Assembly (NCBI GenBank): GCA_964513925.1
Contig: CAZENR010000011.1
Coordinates: 1-45,744 of the forward strand
Length of the DNA stretch: 45,744 nt
Source of the DNA: DAORHV01 sp964513925
Lineage (GTDB): Bacteria; Patescibacteriota; Gracilibacteria; Peribacterales; Peribacteraceae
Reading direction: 5' to 3'
The notes beneath the pieces were generated by a model. That model ran no database searches. It was given only the letters and a program-made list of their open reading frames with translations, and was not told where the DNA came from. Below, one piece after another: positions 8,249 through 15,531 of the stretch. Made by a program: the position numbers and the translations under genes. Position 1 is the stretch's first letter. Every line of letters begins with the position of its first letter.

Positions 8249-8600
8249 GCGTCTGGTGCTTGGCTATGTCGGCCCGTCGGTTCCTGCGGGGTTACGCAAG
8301 CATTGGAACCAACTGCTTGCACAACGCGGTGTCGATGCGTTTTTTGATGCGTACCCGGCACGAACGCGCGAAGATCTACAGCAGAAATTAAGCGAAATGT
8401 TCCTATTGGAACGTCGTGGCTACATTGTCGATCCGTCGTTGCAGCCTTTTCTGCACGAACTCCTGGACGAAACACCGGGGCAGGGGAGTGTGGATACCGT
8501 ACTCAACGATGCCGGCGTGTTGCGAGGAGTGGCTTGTAACAGCGACGAAGAGCGTTTTGAGCTGTGGTTCCATTCGCCGATGCGGCAGGGGAGTAGCTAA
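8247..8600 (+). CDS. Unknown protein, 117 aa
   Basis: Not recognised. It is a small soluble protein with alpha/beta character; it begins MRLVLGYVGPSVPAGLRKHW, which resembles the first strand and loop of a nucleotide- or sugar-binding fold, but no diagnostic motif follows. It has coding-like composition, a -10 box exactly six bases before the ATG, and lies 75 bases before pgk, which has its own promoter. Confidence 0.65.
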   Translation: MRLVLGYVGPSVPAGLRKHWNQLLAQRGVDAFFDAYPARTREDLQQKLSEMFLLERRGYIVDPSLQPFLHELLDETPGQGSVDTVLNDAGVLRGVACNSDEERFELWFHSPMRQGSS

Positions 8601-8640
8601 AGAGGGGAGTTGCAGAGTTTTCATGTCGTGGGGTAGCACA

Positions 8641-8669
8641 TTGCGCTCCAGGGTGGGCGTCAGTAAGCT
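8641..8669 (+). promoter_or_regulatory. Leaderless-type promoter of pgk
   Basis: TTGCGC (8641-8646), 17-base spacer, TAAGCT (8664-8669), spacer CCGGTC, ATG at 8676. The same CCGGTC-ATG junction occurs at gap and mraY. Confidence 0.6.
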
Positions 8670-8675
8670 CCGGTC

Positions 8676-9893
8676 ATGGCCACTTACAACACGCTCAACG
8701 ACGTGAAGTTAGAAGGAACAACAGTCTTGCTTCGCGCCGGGTTTGACTTGCCTATGGAAGATGGAAAAGTCGTCGATGACACCCGCGTCCGCGCCATAGA
8801 AAGTACGATGCGCCACATTCTCGACGGCGGTGCCAAGTTGGTGATCATGGCGCATCAGGGACGCCCGAAAAACGGTCCCGATCCGCAGTTTAGCCAAAGG
8901 CCCGTAGTCGCTGTGTTGGAGCGCCTTCTGAAGACGAAGGTTTATTTCGCGCAAGACTGTGTCGGTAAACCGGCACAAGACGCCGTGGCGCAGGCCAAGC
9001 CAGGCGAGGTGGTGCTACTGGAGAACCTGCGGTTCCACCCGGAGGAAAAAAAGAATGATCCGGCGTTTGCAAAGCAGCTTGCTGACCTGGCCGATGTCTA
9101 CGTAAACGACGCGTTCACCAACTGTCATCGAAATCACGCCAGCATGGTCGGTGTTCCAGCGCTCATGCCCGCGTTCATGGGCTTTGCCCTTGAGCAGGAA
9201 GTGGCTAATTTAAGCCGCGTAGTGGAGAAGCCGCAGCACCCCCTGGTGCTTATCATCAGCGGTGCGAAAATGGAGACCAAGGTTCCGGTGATCAAGCGGT
9301 TCTTGAAGAAGGGAGATCATATTCTGCTTGGTGGTTGCATTGCCAATACCTTCATTGCCGCGCGCGGTTTCGACGTGGCGGAATCCAAGTACGACGAGGA
9401 GGGACTGGAATTGGCGCAGGCACTCATGCTGGAGAGCCAAAAATCCGGTAAGGCGAAGATGCACATTCCGCATGACGTCGTGGTTGCCAGCGAAGCAACT
9501 GACTCGGCTGAGCGTGCGGACTTGCCAGTGGAAGACATAGAAGGCGACATGAAGATTCTCGACATCGGGGCCGTTACCGTAAAGCGGTACTGCGAAATTA
9601 TCGCCCTGGCCAAGATGATCGTCTGGAATGGCCCGCTCGGCTTTTATGAATGCGAGCAGTTCAGCCGTGCCAGTGTTGCCGTGAGCAATGCCATTGCCGC
9701 TGCCACAGCCAAAGGTGCCATCAGCATTCTCGGCGGTGGCGACACCGTCGATTTCCACGCTCGTCATTCCTTGCCGTTGAGCAAGTTCAGCTTCGTGAGT
9801 ATGGGTGGCGGCGCAATGCTGGAATTCATTGCCGGCGAGGCATTCGACTCGCTGCGAGCGCTGGAGCAGAAGCGTCACTCCAAGAAGAAATAA
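8676..9893 (+). CDS. pgk: Phosphoglycerate kinase, 405 aa
   Basis: PGK interconverts 1,3-bisphosphoglycerate/ADP and 3-phosphoglycerate/ATP in the cytoplasm. Family motifs are present along the full length: AHQGRPK, ENLRFHPEE, FTNCHRNHASMVGVP, the nucleotide-site GGGDT and SMGGGAMLE near the C-terminus. Two features are unusual: the N-terminal substrate loop reads RAGFDLP where most PGKs have RVDFNVP, and the ISGAKMETK segment differs from the common GGAKVSDK. The baseplate-J-like gene follows 25 bases later without a promoter of its own, so the two probably share a transcript. Confidence 0.96.
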   Translation: MATYNTLNDVKLEGTTVLLRAGFDLPMEDGKVVDDTRVRAIESTMRHILDGGAKLVIMAHQGRPKNGPDPQFSQRPVVAVLERLLKTKVYFAQDCVGKPAQDAVAQAKPGEVVLLENLRFHPEEKKNDPAFAKQLADLADVYVNDAFTNCHRNHASMVGVPALMPAFMGFALEQEVANLSRVVEKPQHPLVLIISGAKMETKVPVIKRFLKKGDHILLGGCIANTFIAARGFDVAESKYDEEGLELAQALMLESQKSGKAKMHIPHDVVVASEATDSAERADLPVEDIEGDMKILDIGAVTVKRYCEIIALAKMIVWNGPLGFYECEQFSRASVAVSNAIAAATAKGAISILGGGDTVDFHARHSLPLSKFSFVSMGGGAMLEFIAGEAFDSLRALEQKRHSKKK

Positions 9894-9918
9894 CGGCAGC
9901 GTTTGGCAGCACCCGACA

Positions 9919-11526
9919 ATGACCACAGCTCATGACATCACCGTGCTCGTTATCCAAGACCGCCAGGATGCCAAGGCGGCTGCTCAGGCAATTCGCCGCA
10001 GCCAAGGGCCGTTATTACTGGTGCTGTCTCCAAACGGTCTGGCCGACATCACGACCGATTCCGAGCTTTCCAACTCGTGGTTTCGCGATTTGCACGCACT
10101 CAACCGCGATCGTTCGCTAATGGTGGCCACTAAGCACAAGGCCACGCAGGCGCAGGCGGCTGCGCAGGGCTGGCAGACGGTCACCAGCATCAAAAAGCTA
10201 CGTTTGTTGCTGGCGAAACATCCTTCAAAGTCGGCCGCAGTACGCATTTTCAGCCCAAGCGCCTGGCGTCAGGACATTCGCACCAAGCTCCAATTTGTCG
10301 GGTTGCTCTCGCTGCCCAAGCTGCGTATTTGGCTGCTGCTTGCGCTCAGCGCCGGCGTGTTCGGTTTCATCTTCATCAAGTTGCTTCCTTCGGCCGAGAT
10401 ACGCATTTGGCCAAACCAGGAGTCCGAAAACTACACCATGAACGTGTTCCTGGCGGCATCCGGCGCAGTCCTGCCCGTGCCGACCGAGCGAGTTCGCACA
10501 TTGCCGCTCGTGCTGCAGACGGTTTCCGTAGAACGTACGATCACCATCGACCAAATCAGTAAGAACTTCACCGGAACCAATGCCGAAGTATGGATTACAG
10601 TGTTCAACGATGCCGACGAGCAGTACTCGCTGCGCAAAGGCACGCGTCTGGCAAACCAGGCCGGCATGCGCTTCCGCCTGCAGGAAGACTTAGTCATCCC
10701 TCCACACAGTAAGCACGAGGTGCGTACCATGGCCGATCCTCTGGACCAGTATGGAGAAGTCGTCGGCGATCGCGGTAACGTGCCCGCTGGCCTGAAGTGG
10801 GAGTTTCCAGGTCTTTCAGAAGCCGAGCGCAAGCTGGTCTATGGACGCAACGAACGCCCCGGATCCAAGGGAACCACCTCGTACCAGAGCATTGTTCGCA
10901 AAGAAGACATCGAGGCTGCCAAAAAGAAGCTGCAACAGGAACTGCTTGCCGTCGCCAAGCAGTTGGCAAACGAGGAGCGCATCAGCCGCAACAACGCCGA
11001 AAGCGCGGATTTCGTTCAGCTCAACTACGACGAGTTGACGCGCATTACGTATACCGACTTCGATTTATCTGAATCCTTTGTAAACCAGAGCGTCCAAAGT
11101 TTCCCGGTGAGCGGCAAAATCGAGTACACGGTTCTGCTGTATGACGAATCCAAACTGCTGAACCTGCTTACCACCGAAGTGCGAGGAAGGTCGGGGACTG
11201 AACGCATGGTCATTGAGAGCTCGCTCAACAAGGACAACATGAGCATTCACGTCATTGCTCCTTGGGACGATAATTTGTTCTGGGTCAAACTAACTGCCGA
11301 CTTGACATACACTCAGCGCTATTTGCTAAACCCCATTACACCCAATGGTGCAAAGTTCGGGAAGTACATTCGAGACAGTGTAGCGGGCAAAACACAGGTC
11401 GATGCCCTGCGTATCATTAAGAACTTGCCCGAAGTCGCAAGAGCGGAGATTTCCATTTGGCCGCCGTGGGCCGATGTATTGCCGGCCATTGGATCGAACA
11501 TCGTGGTATCCGAACAGGCGGATTAA
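9919..11526 (+). CDS. CPR-type membrane protein with baseplate-J-like extracytoplasmic domain, 535 aa
   Basis: The N-terminal about 105 residues form an alpha/beta (Rossmann-like) cytoplasmic domain (DITVLVIQD, GPLLLVLSPN). One membrane helix spans roughly 137-155 (IWLLLALSAGVFGFIFI). Outside it, residues about 165-330 resemble the baseplate-J-like proteins common in CPR genomes: a strand-rich domain with a SLRKGTRLANQAGMRFRL motif, a VPPxx-type loop and a following helical segment of Lys/Gln-rich residues. The C-terminal third is a second beta-rich region. A reading frame extending upstream into pgk exists, but the ATG at 9919 fits the 25-base gap. Role unknown; a cell-surface assembly is plausible. 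Confidence 0.8.
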   Translation: MTTAHDITVLVIQDRQDAKAAAQAIRRSQGPLLLVLSPNGLADITTDSELSNSWFRDLHALNRDRSLMVATKHKATQAQAAAQGWQTVTSIKKLRLLLAKHPSKSAAVRIFSPSAWRQDIRTKLQFVGLLSLPKLRIWLLLALSAGVFGFIFIKLLPSAEIRIWPNQESENYTMNVFLAASGAVLPVPTERVRTLPLVLQTVSVERTITIDQISKNFTGTNAEVWITVFNDADEQYSLRKGTRLANQAGMRFRLQEDLVIPPHSKHEVRTMADPLDQYGEVVGDRGNVPAGLKWEFPGLSEAERKLVYGRNERPGSKGTTSYQSIVRKEDIEAAKKKLQQELLAVAKQLANEERISRNNAESADFVQLNYDELTRITYTDFDLSESFVNQSVQSFPVSGKIEYTVLLYDESKLLNLLTTEVRGRSGTERMVIESSLNKDNMSIHVIAPWDDNLFWVKLTADLTYTQRYLLNPITPNGAKFGKYIRDSVAGKTQVDALRIIKNLPEVARAEISIWPPWADVLPAIGSNIVVSEQAD

Positions 11527-11912
11527 GCCGAGGGGCCTCTCTGAATTATGCACAAGATACATTGTGCATTATTAACGAGATCTTTGCTTTTCCTCCCCTC
11601 TCAACAGTTTCTTGGCATTAGCTAGAGCAAAATGCACATATTTTCCGCCGCGCGCGTCCCCTGTGGAAATACACATACAATGTGGAAAATCTGCGTTCGC
11701 CAAAATCAGAGGTATATTTTCTGATAGCATAAAAAGTCACTATTTCCGCATCCCCTAGCCAAGTGTTCCGTAAGAAATGCGTGCAAATGTTATGGTGTTT
11801 TGTCTTTTTGAGTTAGGGTTTCTTGGCTTTTTGAAGCCAAACCGGGGGAGTGTCCGGAGTGGATGTTAGGGGAGTTTTTGGCTATTTCTTGCTCCCCTGC
11901 CTTCGAAGCCAA
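11527..11912. other. 386-base non-coding gap between convergent genes
   Basis: No credible gene is seen on either strand and the composition is more AT-rich than the flanks. It holds an 8-bp inverted repeat (11548-11569), a further ATGCACA half-site at 11631-11637, two TGTGGAAA boxes (11662-11670, 11681-11689), an ATCAGA/TCTGAT hairpin (11705-11725) and a 7-bp hairpin TTGGCTT/AAGCCAA (11823-11840). Neither hairpin has a U-tract typical of intrinsic terminators. Confidence 0.7.
11548..11569. repeat. Inverted repeat ATGCACAA-N6-TTGTGCAT
   Basis: Perfect 8-bp arms around GATACA. The symmetry and size are typical of a dimeric protein binding site, but it lies between two convergent genes, 22 bases after one stop codon, so a normal operator role is unclear. 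Confidence 0.6.
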
Positions 11913-13031
11913 TTATTTTGCAGAAGTGGGCTTTGCGTGTGCTGCTATCCAGCGTTCGCATGCAGCAATCATAAGCGGGCGAATGCTAAGTCCGTTCGCT
12001 GCTTGTTTGTCGAAGCCAAGTCGCTGGACATTGTGTTGTCCTAATACGCCTTGCAGGAAGCCTTGAGCTTCAGCTGTTCCACCCAATTCAGTACTTTGAG
12101 GGGGCAGTGTAAGGCGTCCGCGCTTTACAAACGACAGCGATGTCTCTACGACTTTTGCGTCTTTGTAGCCCGAGAGCACTGCATCAAGCGCTTTTGCAAT
12201 TAGTGAGGCGTCTTTTGACCGACGGAATTCCTCGCAGGCAGTGCTGGAAAGCATATCGAGCATATCGGTGCACTTTTTATCAAGATCGCTTGTGTTGCGA
12301 TTTGGATTCCAGACGATGTCCGGAAGTGTCTGTGCTGGCTTGGAAACGCTGTTATCCGGCGCTTTTTCACGGAATAGCACGTGGTACAGATTGAATTCCC
12401 CCACTGCACCATGGTTGGTATGCACTTGGTCTAGGTATGCGCCTGCCTGTGCCAAGGCCTGAAAGCGATCGATGCCCCGCACAGCCTCGTGTCCGATCTC
12501 TTCCTGGCGGTAAATGTCTTGCATGGCAATGCCCTTCGTATACAAGTCGCGGTCTTTTACCTCTATTTCATTCCGGTTTTCTGTCGGTCCGTAGCTGTCT
12601 TCTAAGCCCAATCTTTTCACATTTGCCAAGATTTCACCGATGCTGCCGCGATAGCGTTTTCCACGACCCAGGGCCAGCTTTGCAAAGGCTTGAGGATGGC
12701 TAAGCAGCATACGCAACGGCCTGCGAATGCGGTTGTCGTCGGTTGTTCTTAGCACGCTGTCCCCTGCTACATCGATCCTGTTTGTCAGTCCCAGCCTGTT
12801 ATATACAAGGCGTCCATCTGGCTTCGTCACTAGCTTTGCGCCATACACGCTCATGGTGCTGTCGTAGCCTAGGCCGTCCTTACTCGGAAGTGGAGAGTTT
12901 GCAACGATGGAATTGGCTTTTCGGCGGACCCAATCTATTGCATTGCCAATGGACCCTCGGGAGTGCTTTGCTTCCACAGCGTCTGTCGGCACTTCTTTCG
13001 TTTCGAAGGATTGCTGCTCGTTTGCCTTCAT
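11913..13031 (-). CDS. Unknown protein, 372 aa
   Basis: Not confidently recognised. It is soluble, with no signal peptide. The middle contains a kinase-like arrangement: an AQAGAYLDQVHTNHGAVGEF segment followed by FNLYHVLF and then LPDIVWNPNR, which faintly recalls the catalytic loop and metal-binding aspartate of aminoglycoside-phosphotransferase-like folds; the usual catalytic HxD is absent, so this is only a weak idea. Base composition is lower in GC than neighbouring core genes. A very good promoter lies far upstream (13156-13184), and a 21-codon reading frame ends four bases before the ATG at 13031. Confidence 0.75.
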   Translation of the reverse strand: MKANEQQSFETKEVPTDAVEAKHSRGSIGNAIDWVRRKANSIVANSPLPSKDGLGYDSTMSVYGAKLVTKPDGRLVYNRLGLTNRIDVAGDSVLRTTDDNRIRRPLRMLLSHPQAFAKLALGRGKRYRGSIGEILANVKRLGLEDSYGPTENRNEIEVKDRDLYTKGIAMQDIYRQEEIGHEAVRGIDRFQALAQAGAYLDQVHTNHGAVGEFNLYHVLFREKAPDNSVSKPAQTLPDIVWNPNRNTSDLDKKCTDMLDMLSSTACEEFRRSKDASLIAKALDAVLSGYKDAKVVETSLSFVKRGRLTLPPQSTELGGTAEAQGFLQGVLGQHNVQRLGFDKQAANGLSIRPLMIAACERWIAAHAKPTSAK

Positions 13032-13035
13032 GGGC

Positions 13036-13101
13036 CTATCGAGAAAGAATAAACATTTTAGCCATGACCGATACGGTGACGGTAATTACTGTCGATAGCA
13101 T
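13036..13101 (-). CDS. Possible 21-aa leader peptide upstream of the 372-aa gene
   Basis: The frame from 13101 to the TAG at 13036-13038 encodes a short hydrophobic, valine- and threonine-rich peptide beginning MLSTVITV and ending KMFILSR. It sits inside the predicted 5' leader and ends four bases before the next ATG, a spacing that would permit translational coupling. No ribosome-binding site is visible. It may be chance. Confidence 0.35.
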   Translation of the reverse strand: MLSTVITVTVSVMAKMFILSR

Positions 13102-13155
13102 GAACGCCTTACAAATACCGAGAAATTTAGTCAGAGAGCTCTGGGAATTTATAGT

Positions 13156-13184
13156 ATTATACTATAAATATATAATTTAGTCAA
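13156..13184 (-). promoter_or_regulatory. Strong promoter of the 372-aa gene, with palindrome over the -10 box
   Basis: Minus-strand TTGACT (13179-13184), 17-base spacer, perfect TATAAT (13156-13161). A 17-base perfect palindrome, TATAGTATTATACTATA (13150-13166), covers the -10 box, and AATTTAGTCA is repeated at 13124-13133 and 13174-13183. The leader to the ATG at 13031 would be about 118 bases, unusually long for this window. Confidence 0.75.
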
Positions 13185-13220
13185 TTATTCAGTCAGTTGC
13201 TTGCATGCACCCTGTTCTTC

Positions 13221-13249
13221 TTGGTTTCTCGCTTCGGTGGCTCTAGCAT
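13221..13249 (+). promoter_or_regulatory. Promoter of the histidine phosphatase gene
   Basis: TTGGTT (13221-13226), 17-base spacer, TAGCAT (13244-13249), eleven bases to the ATG at 13261. Confidence 0.5.
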
Positions 13250-13260
13250 ACATCACTCTC

Positions 13261-13938
13261 ATGAGTATTTACGTTCTGCGTCACGGCAAGTCGCTTGCAA
13301 ACGAGCATAATGAGCAGAGCGCGGCTACGAATAGATTTTTTGGAGGTCAAAGCGAATCCGACTTAGCCCCAAGCGGGATTGTGCAAATGAAAGCATTGGC
13401 GACGACATTTCGAGGTTTAGGGATTTCATTCCACCACGTGCTTTCGTCCCCTGCCGGAAGAGCGCGTTTGGGGGCGGAAATACTCCTTGGTGATATGGGT
13501 ACTCACGTTCCCGTACAGGTTTGTCCGGCGCTTTCCGAGCGCAGCTCCGGCATCATCGCCGGCAAGACGCGCGAGCAACTGTTGGTGCTGCATCCGCAGT
13601 TCGCTGCTCATTTTCAGCAAGATCCGGAGTTGCGTCATTTGCGCGAGAGCTTTGATCCTACGGGCATTGAGGGTTTTGAAGACTATGGCCAGGTCGTTGA
13701 ACGCCTGGGAGCCCAGGTGGTTCCGCAATTGCTGCAGCTCGATGGTGCAAAGCATGGCCAAGAGTATGAGCAAATAGCCCTGGAAGATGACGTAGGCGAA
13801 GGCATGCGCACCGCTGTCATGACGCACAAGCATACGGCCCGCTGTTTACTCTATGTGCTGCTGGGCCTTACCAAAGAACAGGCGGTGTCGTTGGCCGTAC
13901 CCAATGCGCAACCGTTTGTCTTGCGTAAGCGAAGGTAG
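13261..13938 (+). CDS. Histidine phosphatase (phosphoglycerate-mutase-like) family protein, 225 aa
   Basis: The N-terminal phosphohistidine motif is clear: YVLRHGKSLANE, with the nucleophile His in RHG. SSPAGRARLGAEI supplies the second conserved Arg, SERSSGIIAGKT corresponds to the E-x-x-x-G segment, and MTHKHTARCLL near the C-terminus carries the second catalytic His. The family includes cofactor-dependent phosphoglycerate mutases and broad phosphatases; the sequence does not decide between them. A mutase role would link to pgk in the same window, but this is inference. The start at 13261 follows the promoter and gives the usual short N-terminus. It converges with the next genes, two bases apart. 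Confidence 0.88.
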   Translation: MSIYVLRHGKSLANEHNEQSAATNRFFGGQSESDLAPSGIVQMKALATTFRGLGISFHHVLSSPAGRARLGAEILLGDMGTHVPVQVCPALSERSSGIIAGKTREQLLVLHPQFAAHFQQDPELRHLRESFDPTGIEGFEDYGQVVERLGAQVVPQLLQLDGAKHGQEYEQIALEDDVGEGMRTAVMTHKHTARCLLYVLLGLTKEQAVSLAVPNAQPFVLRKRR

Positions 13939-13940
13939 TT

Positions 13941-14039
13941 TTACAGCAGGTACATGCGGGCCAGCACCGCAGCGGACGATGTAATAGCGCCCGAGAGCAG
14001 GAGTGCCTTGCCGATGCCGAGGATCTGAGAGAGGGACAT
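13941..14039 (-). CDS. Possible 32-aa membrane peptide
   Basis: The frame begins MSLSQILGIGKALLL and is almost wholly one hydrophobic segment. It lies 23 bases downstream of the 97-aa gene on the same strand and ends two bases from the convergent phosphatase gene. No promoter or ribosome-binding site of its own is visible, so it would depend on the 97-aa transcript. Confidence 0.35.
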   Translation of the reverse strand: MSLSQILGIGKALLLSGAITSSAAVLARMYLL

Positions 14040-14062
14040 GAGAGGGGCGAAGGAGTCGAGAG

Positions 14063-14356
14063 TTAGTGGGAGAAATCTGCGGCGAATGCAGGTTCGATTG
14101 CGTGTGTAGGATGAGTAGAACGGTCGGTGAGGCATTTCGTTACACGAGTGACCCCGCAACCGAGACTCTGGAGGATGCACTGCAGCCTGCGCACTCCTGG
14201 AGTAGATGACGGAAGTACGACGTGAACCTTACTTGGCTGCGGGAAGGCGGCCATCCAAGCGATGACTGATTCTGTGGAAAGCCCGGGAATATCCCGGCAG
14301 TCGATAACGAGCTTTTGGCTGATGATTGGCCTTGGGGCGATACTGGTGAGCGTCAT
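14063..14356 (-). CDS. Unknown protein, 97 aa, behind an operator-like promoter
   Basis: Not recognised with certainty. The order strand (KLVIDCRDI), helix (STESVIAWMAAF), strand (KVHVVLPSS), helix (VRRLQCILQSLGC) recalls a small alpha/beta domain such as STAS, though no diagnostic residue is present. The start at 14356 was chosen, over longer frames running into the hydrolase gene, because TTGCCC-17-TACACT ends seven bases upstream. That promoter contains a perfect GTGTAC-N4-GTACAC dyad, the same as the one next to recA, so the gene may share a regulator with recA. Confidence 0.6.
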   Translation of the reverse strand: MTLTSIAPRPIISQKLVIDCRDIPGLSTESVIAWMAAFPQPSKVHVVLPSSTPGVRRLQCILQSLGCGVTRVTKCLTDRSTHPTHAIEPAFAADFSH

Positions 14357-14363
14357 GGTTACG

Positions 14364-14392
14364 AGTGTACGCTCGTACACCCATATGGGCAA
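14364..14392 (-). promoter_or_regulatory. Promoter with embedded GTGTAC-N4-GTACAC dyad
   Basis: Minus-strand TTGCCC (14387-14392), 17-base spacer, TACACT (14364-14369), seven bases to the ATG. The dyad GTGTAC-GAGC-GTACAC (14365-14380) covers the spacer and most of the -10, so a bound protein would block the promoter. Confidence 0.65.
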
Positions 14393-14448
14393 GTATCTCC
14401 CCTGGACAACGATGTCCATCGACAGTGCGTTTATCGAATGCTGTTTCT

Positions 14449-15486
14449 TTATCGCAACAGCTTGCGCAGCTGCGGAAGCACAACGCCGGATGTGACCGTC
14501 GTGCTTACCCAGTGGCGCTTGGCTGTGGTATCTAGATACACCTGGAACGTTCCGCCAACAGCCTTTGCCACTTGCCCTACTAGCGGCTCGTAGGTACGGA
14601 ATTTTACGCCGGAAAAGCAGCATGCATCGTACTGGTTTAGCACTTGTATCTGCGTGCGCCCTTTGGTTGTGGCCAGTACATACAGGTCTTCGTAGCTGAA
14701 CTGATCGTAGAATGTAGTGTATGTCTGTTCCAAATCGCCGTAATTACTAGTTCTGCGCAGTTGTAGCGGCAAGCTCCCGGCTACGGGAATGCTGACAGCT
14801 ATGCGCTCGTCTATCGCGGCTGCAAGGTGCGTAGTCCATCCGCCTCCCGAAAGCCCAGTCATGCCAATGCGTGCATTGGGTTGTGTTTGCTGTATGTAGT
14901 CAACTACCCGCCATACGGGTTCGATGAATACGCGCAAAGGCTGCTCGCCGGATGCTTCCATGGCGCGTACGAGCTGATCGTGGTTGCGCTTTGTGTCGTC
15001 ACGGTTGCGCCCGTACAGGGGCATTTGCATGGTAAAGACGTCGTATCCTTCTTCCAGAAGTGCGTTCACTAACGTCAGCAGGCCTTCGCGTCCGAAGCGG
15101 TGCATGTGTCCGTCGTGCACAATGACTGTCGCGCCGTTTGGTGAAACGGGGCGGAAGTGAAACACATGCGATGGAATGCCAAGCGTGGTAATGAGCAGTT
15201 CATCTACGCCGGAGATGGTCGCAACTACTGCCGGAAACGGATTGGCGACATTCTTTGTGACTACCATGTCCGCTTGCGGCGGTGGCAGTAGGCTGTCGCC
15301 CCACAGGAACATGCGGATTTCTTTTGCCGTACGTTCAGCCGCTGTGGCGTCGTACACGTGCAAGAACTCCGATGTGGGCAGCGGCGGAGGTGTAGCCTGC
15401 TTTGGGGTGCATGCACAAAGCAACGCCAGGCTGCAACATGTCGCAATGCCAGCCAAACGTGCCGAACCGGAAGCGCTCGCGCTCAC
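14449..15486 (-). CDS. Lipid-anchored alpha/beta hydrolase, 345 aa
   Basis: A short N-terminus and hydrophobic stretch ending LALLCAC give a lipoprotein-type signal (probable lipid Cys at residue 26), so the enzyme should sit on the outer face of the membrane. The body is an alpha/beta-hydrolase: VIVHDGHMHR as a possible oxyanion region, the nucleophile elbow GLSGGGW, an acid candidate in NQYDACC, and the catalytic His candidate in KRHWVS. Substrate unknown (esterase or acyl-hydrolase). The GTG at 15486 is preferred over one at 15504 because an extended -10 (TGT-TACACT, 15495-15503) covers the latter's neighbourhood and ends eight bases before 15486. Confidence 0.82.
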   Translation of the reverse strand: MSASASGSARLAGIATCCSLALLCACTPKQATPPPLPTSEFLHVYDATAAERTAKEIRMFLWGDSLLPPPQADMVVTKNVANPFPAVVATISGVDELLITTLGIPSHVFHFRPVSPNGATVIVHDGHMHRFGREGLLTLVNALLEEGYDVFTMQMPLYGRNRDDTKRNHDQLVRAMEASGEQPLRVFIEPVWRVVDYIQQTQPNARIGMTGLSGGGWTTHLAAAIDERIAVSIPVAGSLPLQLRRTSNYGDLEQTYTTFYDQFSYEDLYVLATTKGRTQIQVLNQYDACCFSGVKFRTYEPLVGQVAKAVGGTFQVYLDTTAKRHWVSTTVTSGVVLPQLRKLLR

Positions 15487-15494
15487 GGTATGAG

Positions 15495-15503
15495 AGTGTA
15501 ACA
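15495..15503 (-). promoter_or_regulatory. Extended -10 promoter of the lipid-anchored hydrolase
   Basis: Minus-strand TGT-TACACT, the TGn extended form, eight bases before the GTG at 15486. No good -35, as expected for extended -10 promoters. Confidence 0.5.
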
Positions 15504-15531
15504 CGAGTTGCGTTGCTATTCGTATCCTGCG

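Noticed and set aside
9805..9918. Upstream extension of the baseplate-J-like gene into pgk
   Set aside because: It would overlap pgk by about 90 bases, and the added residues look like an out-of-frame shadow.
11913..13031. Calling the 372-aa protein a phosphotransferase/kinase
   Set aside because: Only a loose resemblance around the HGAVGEF and LPD segments; the catalytic HxD motif and a nucleotide-binding lobe are not evident.
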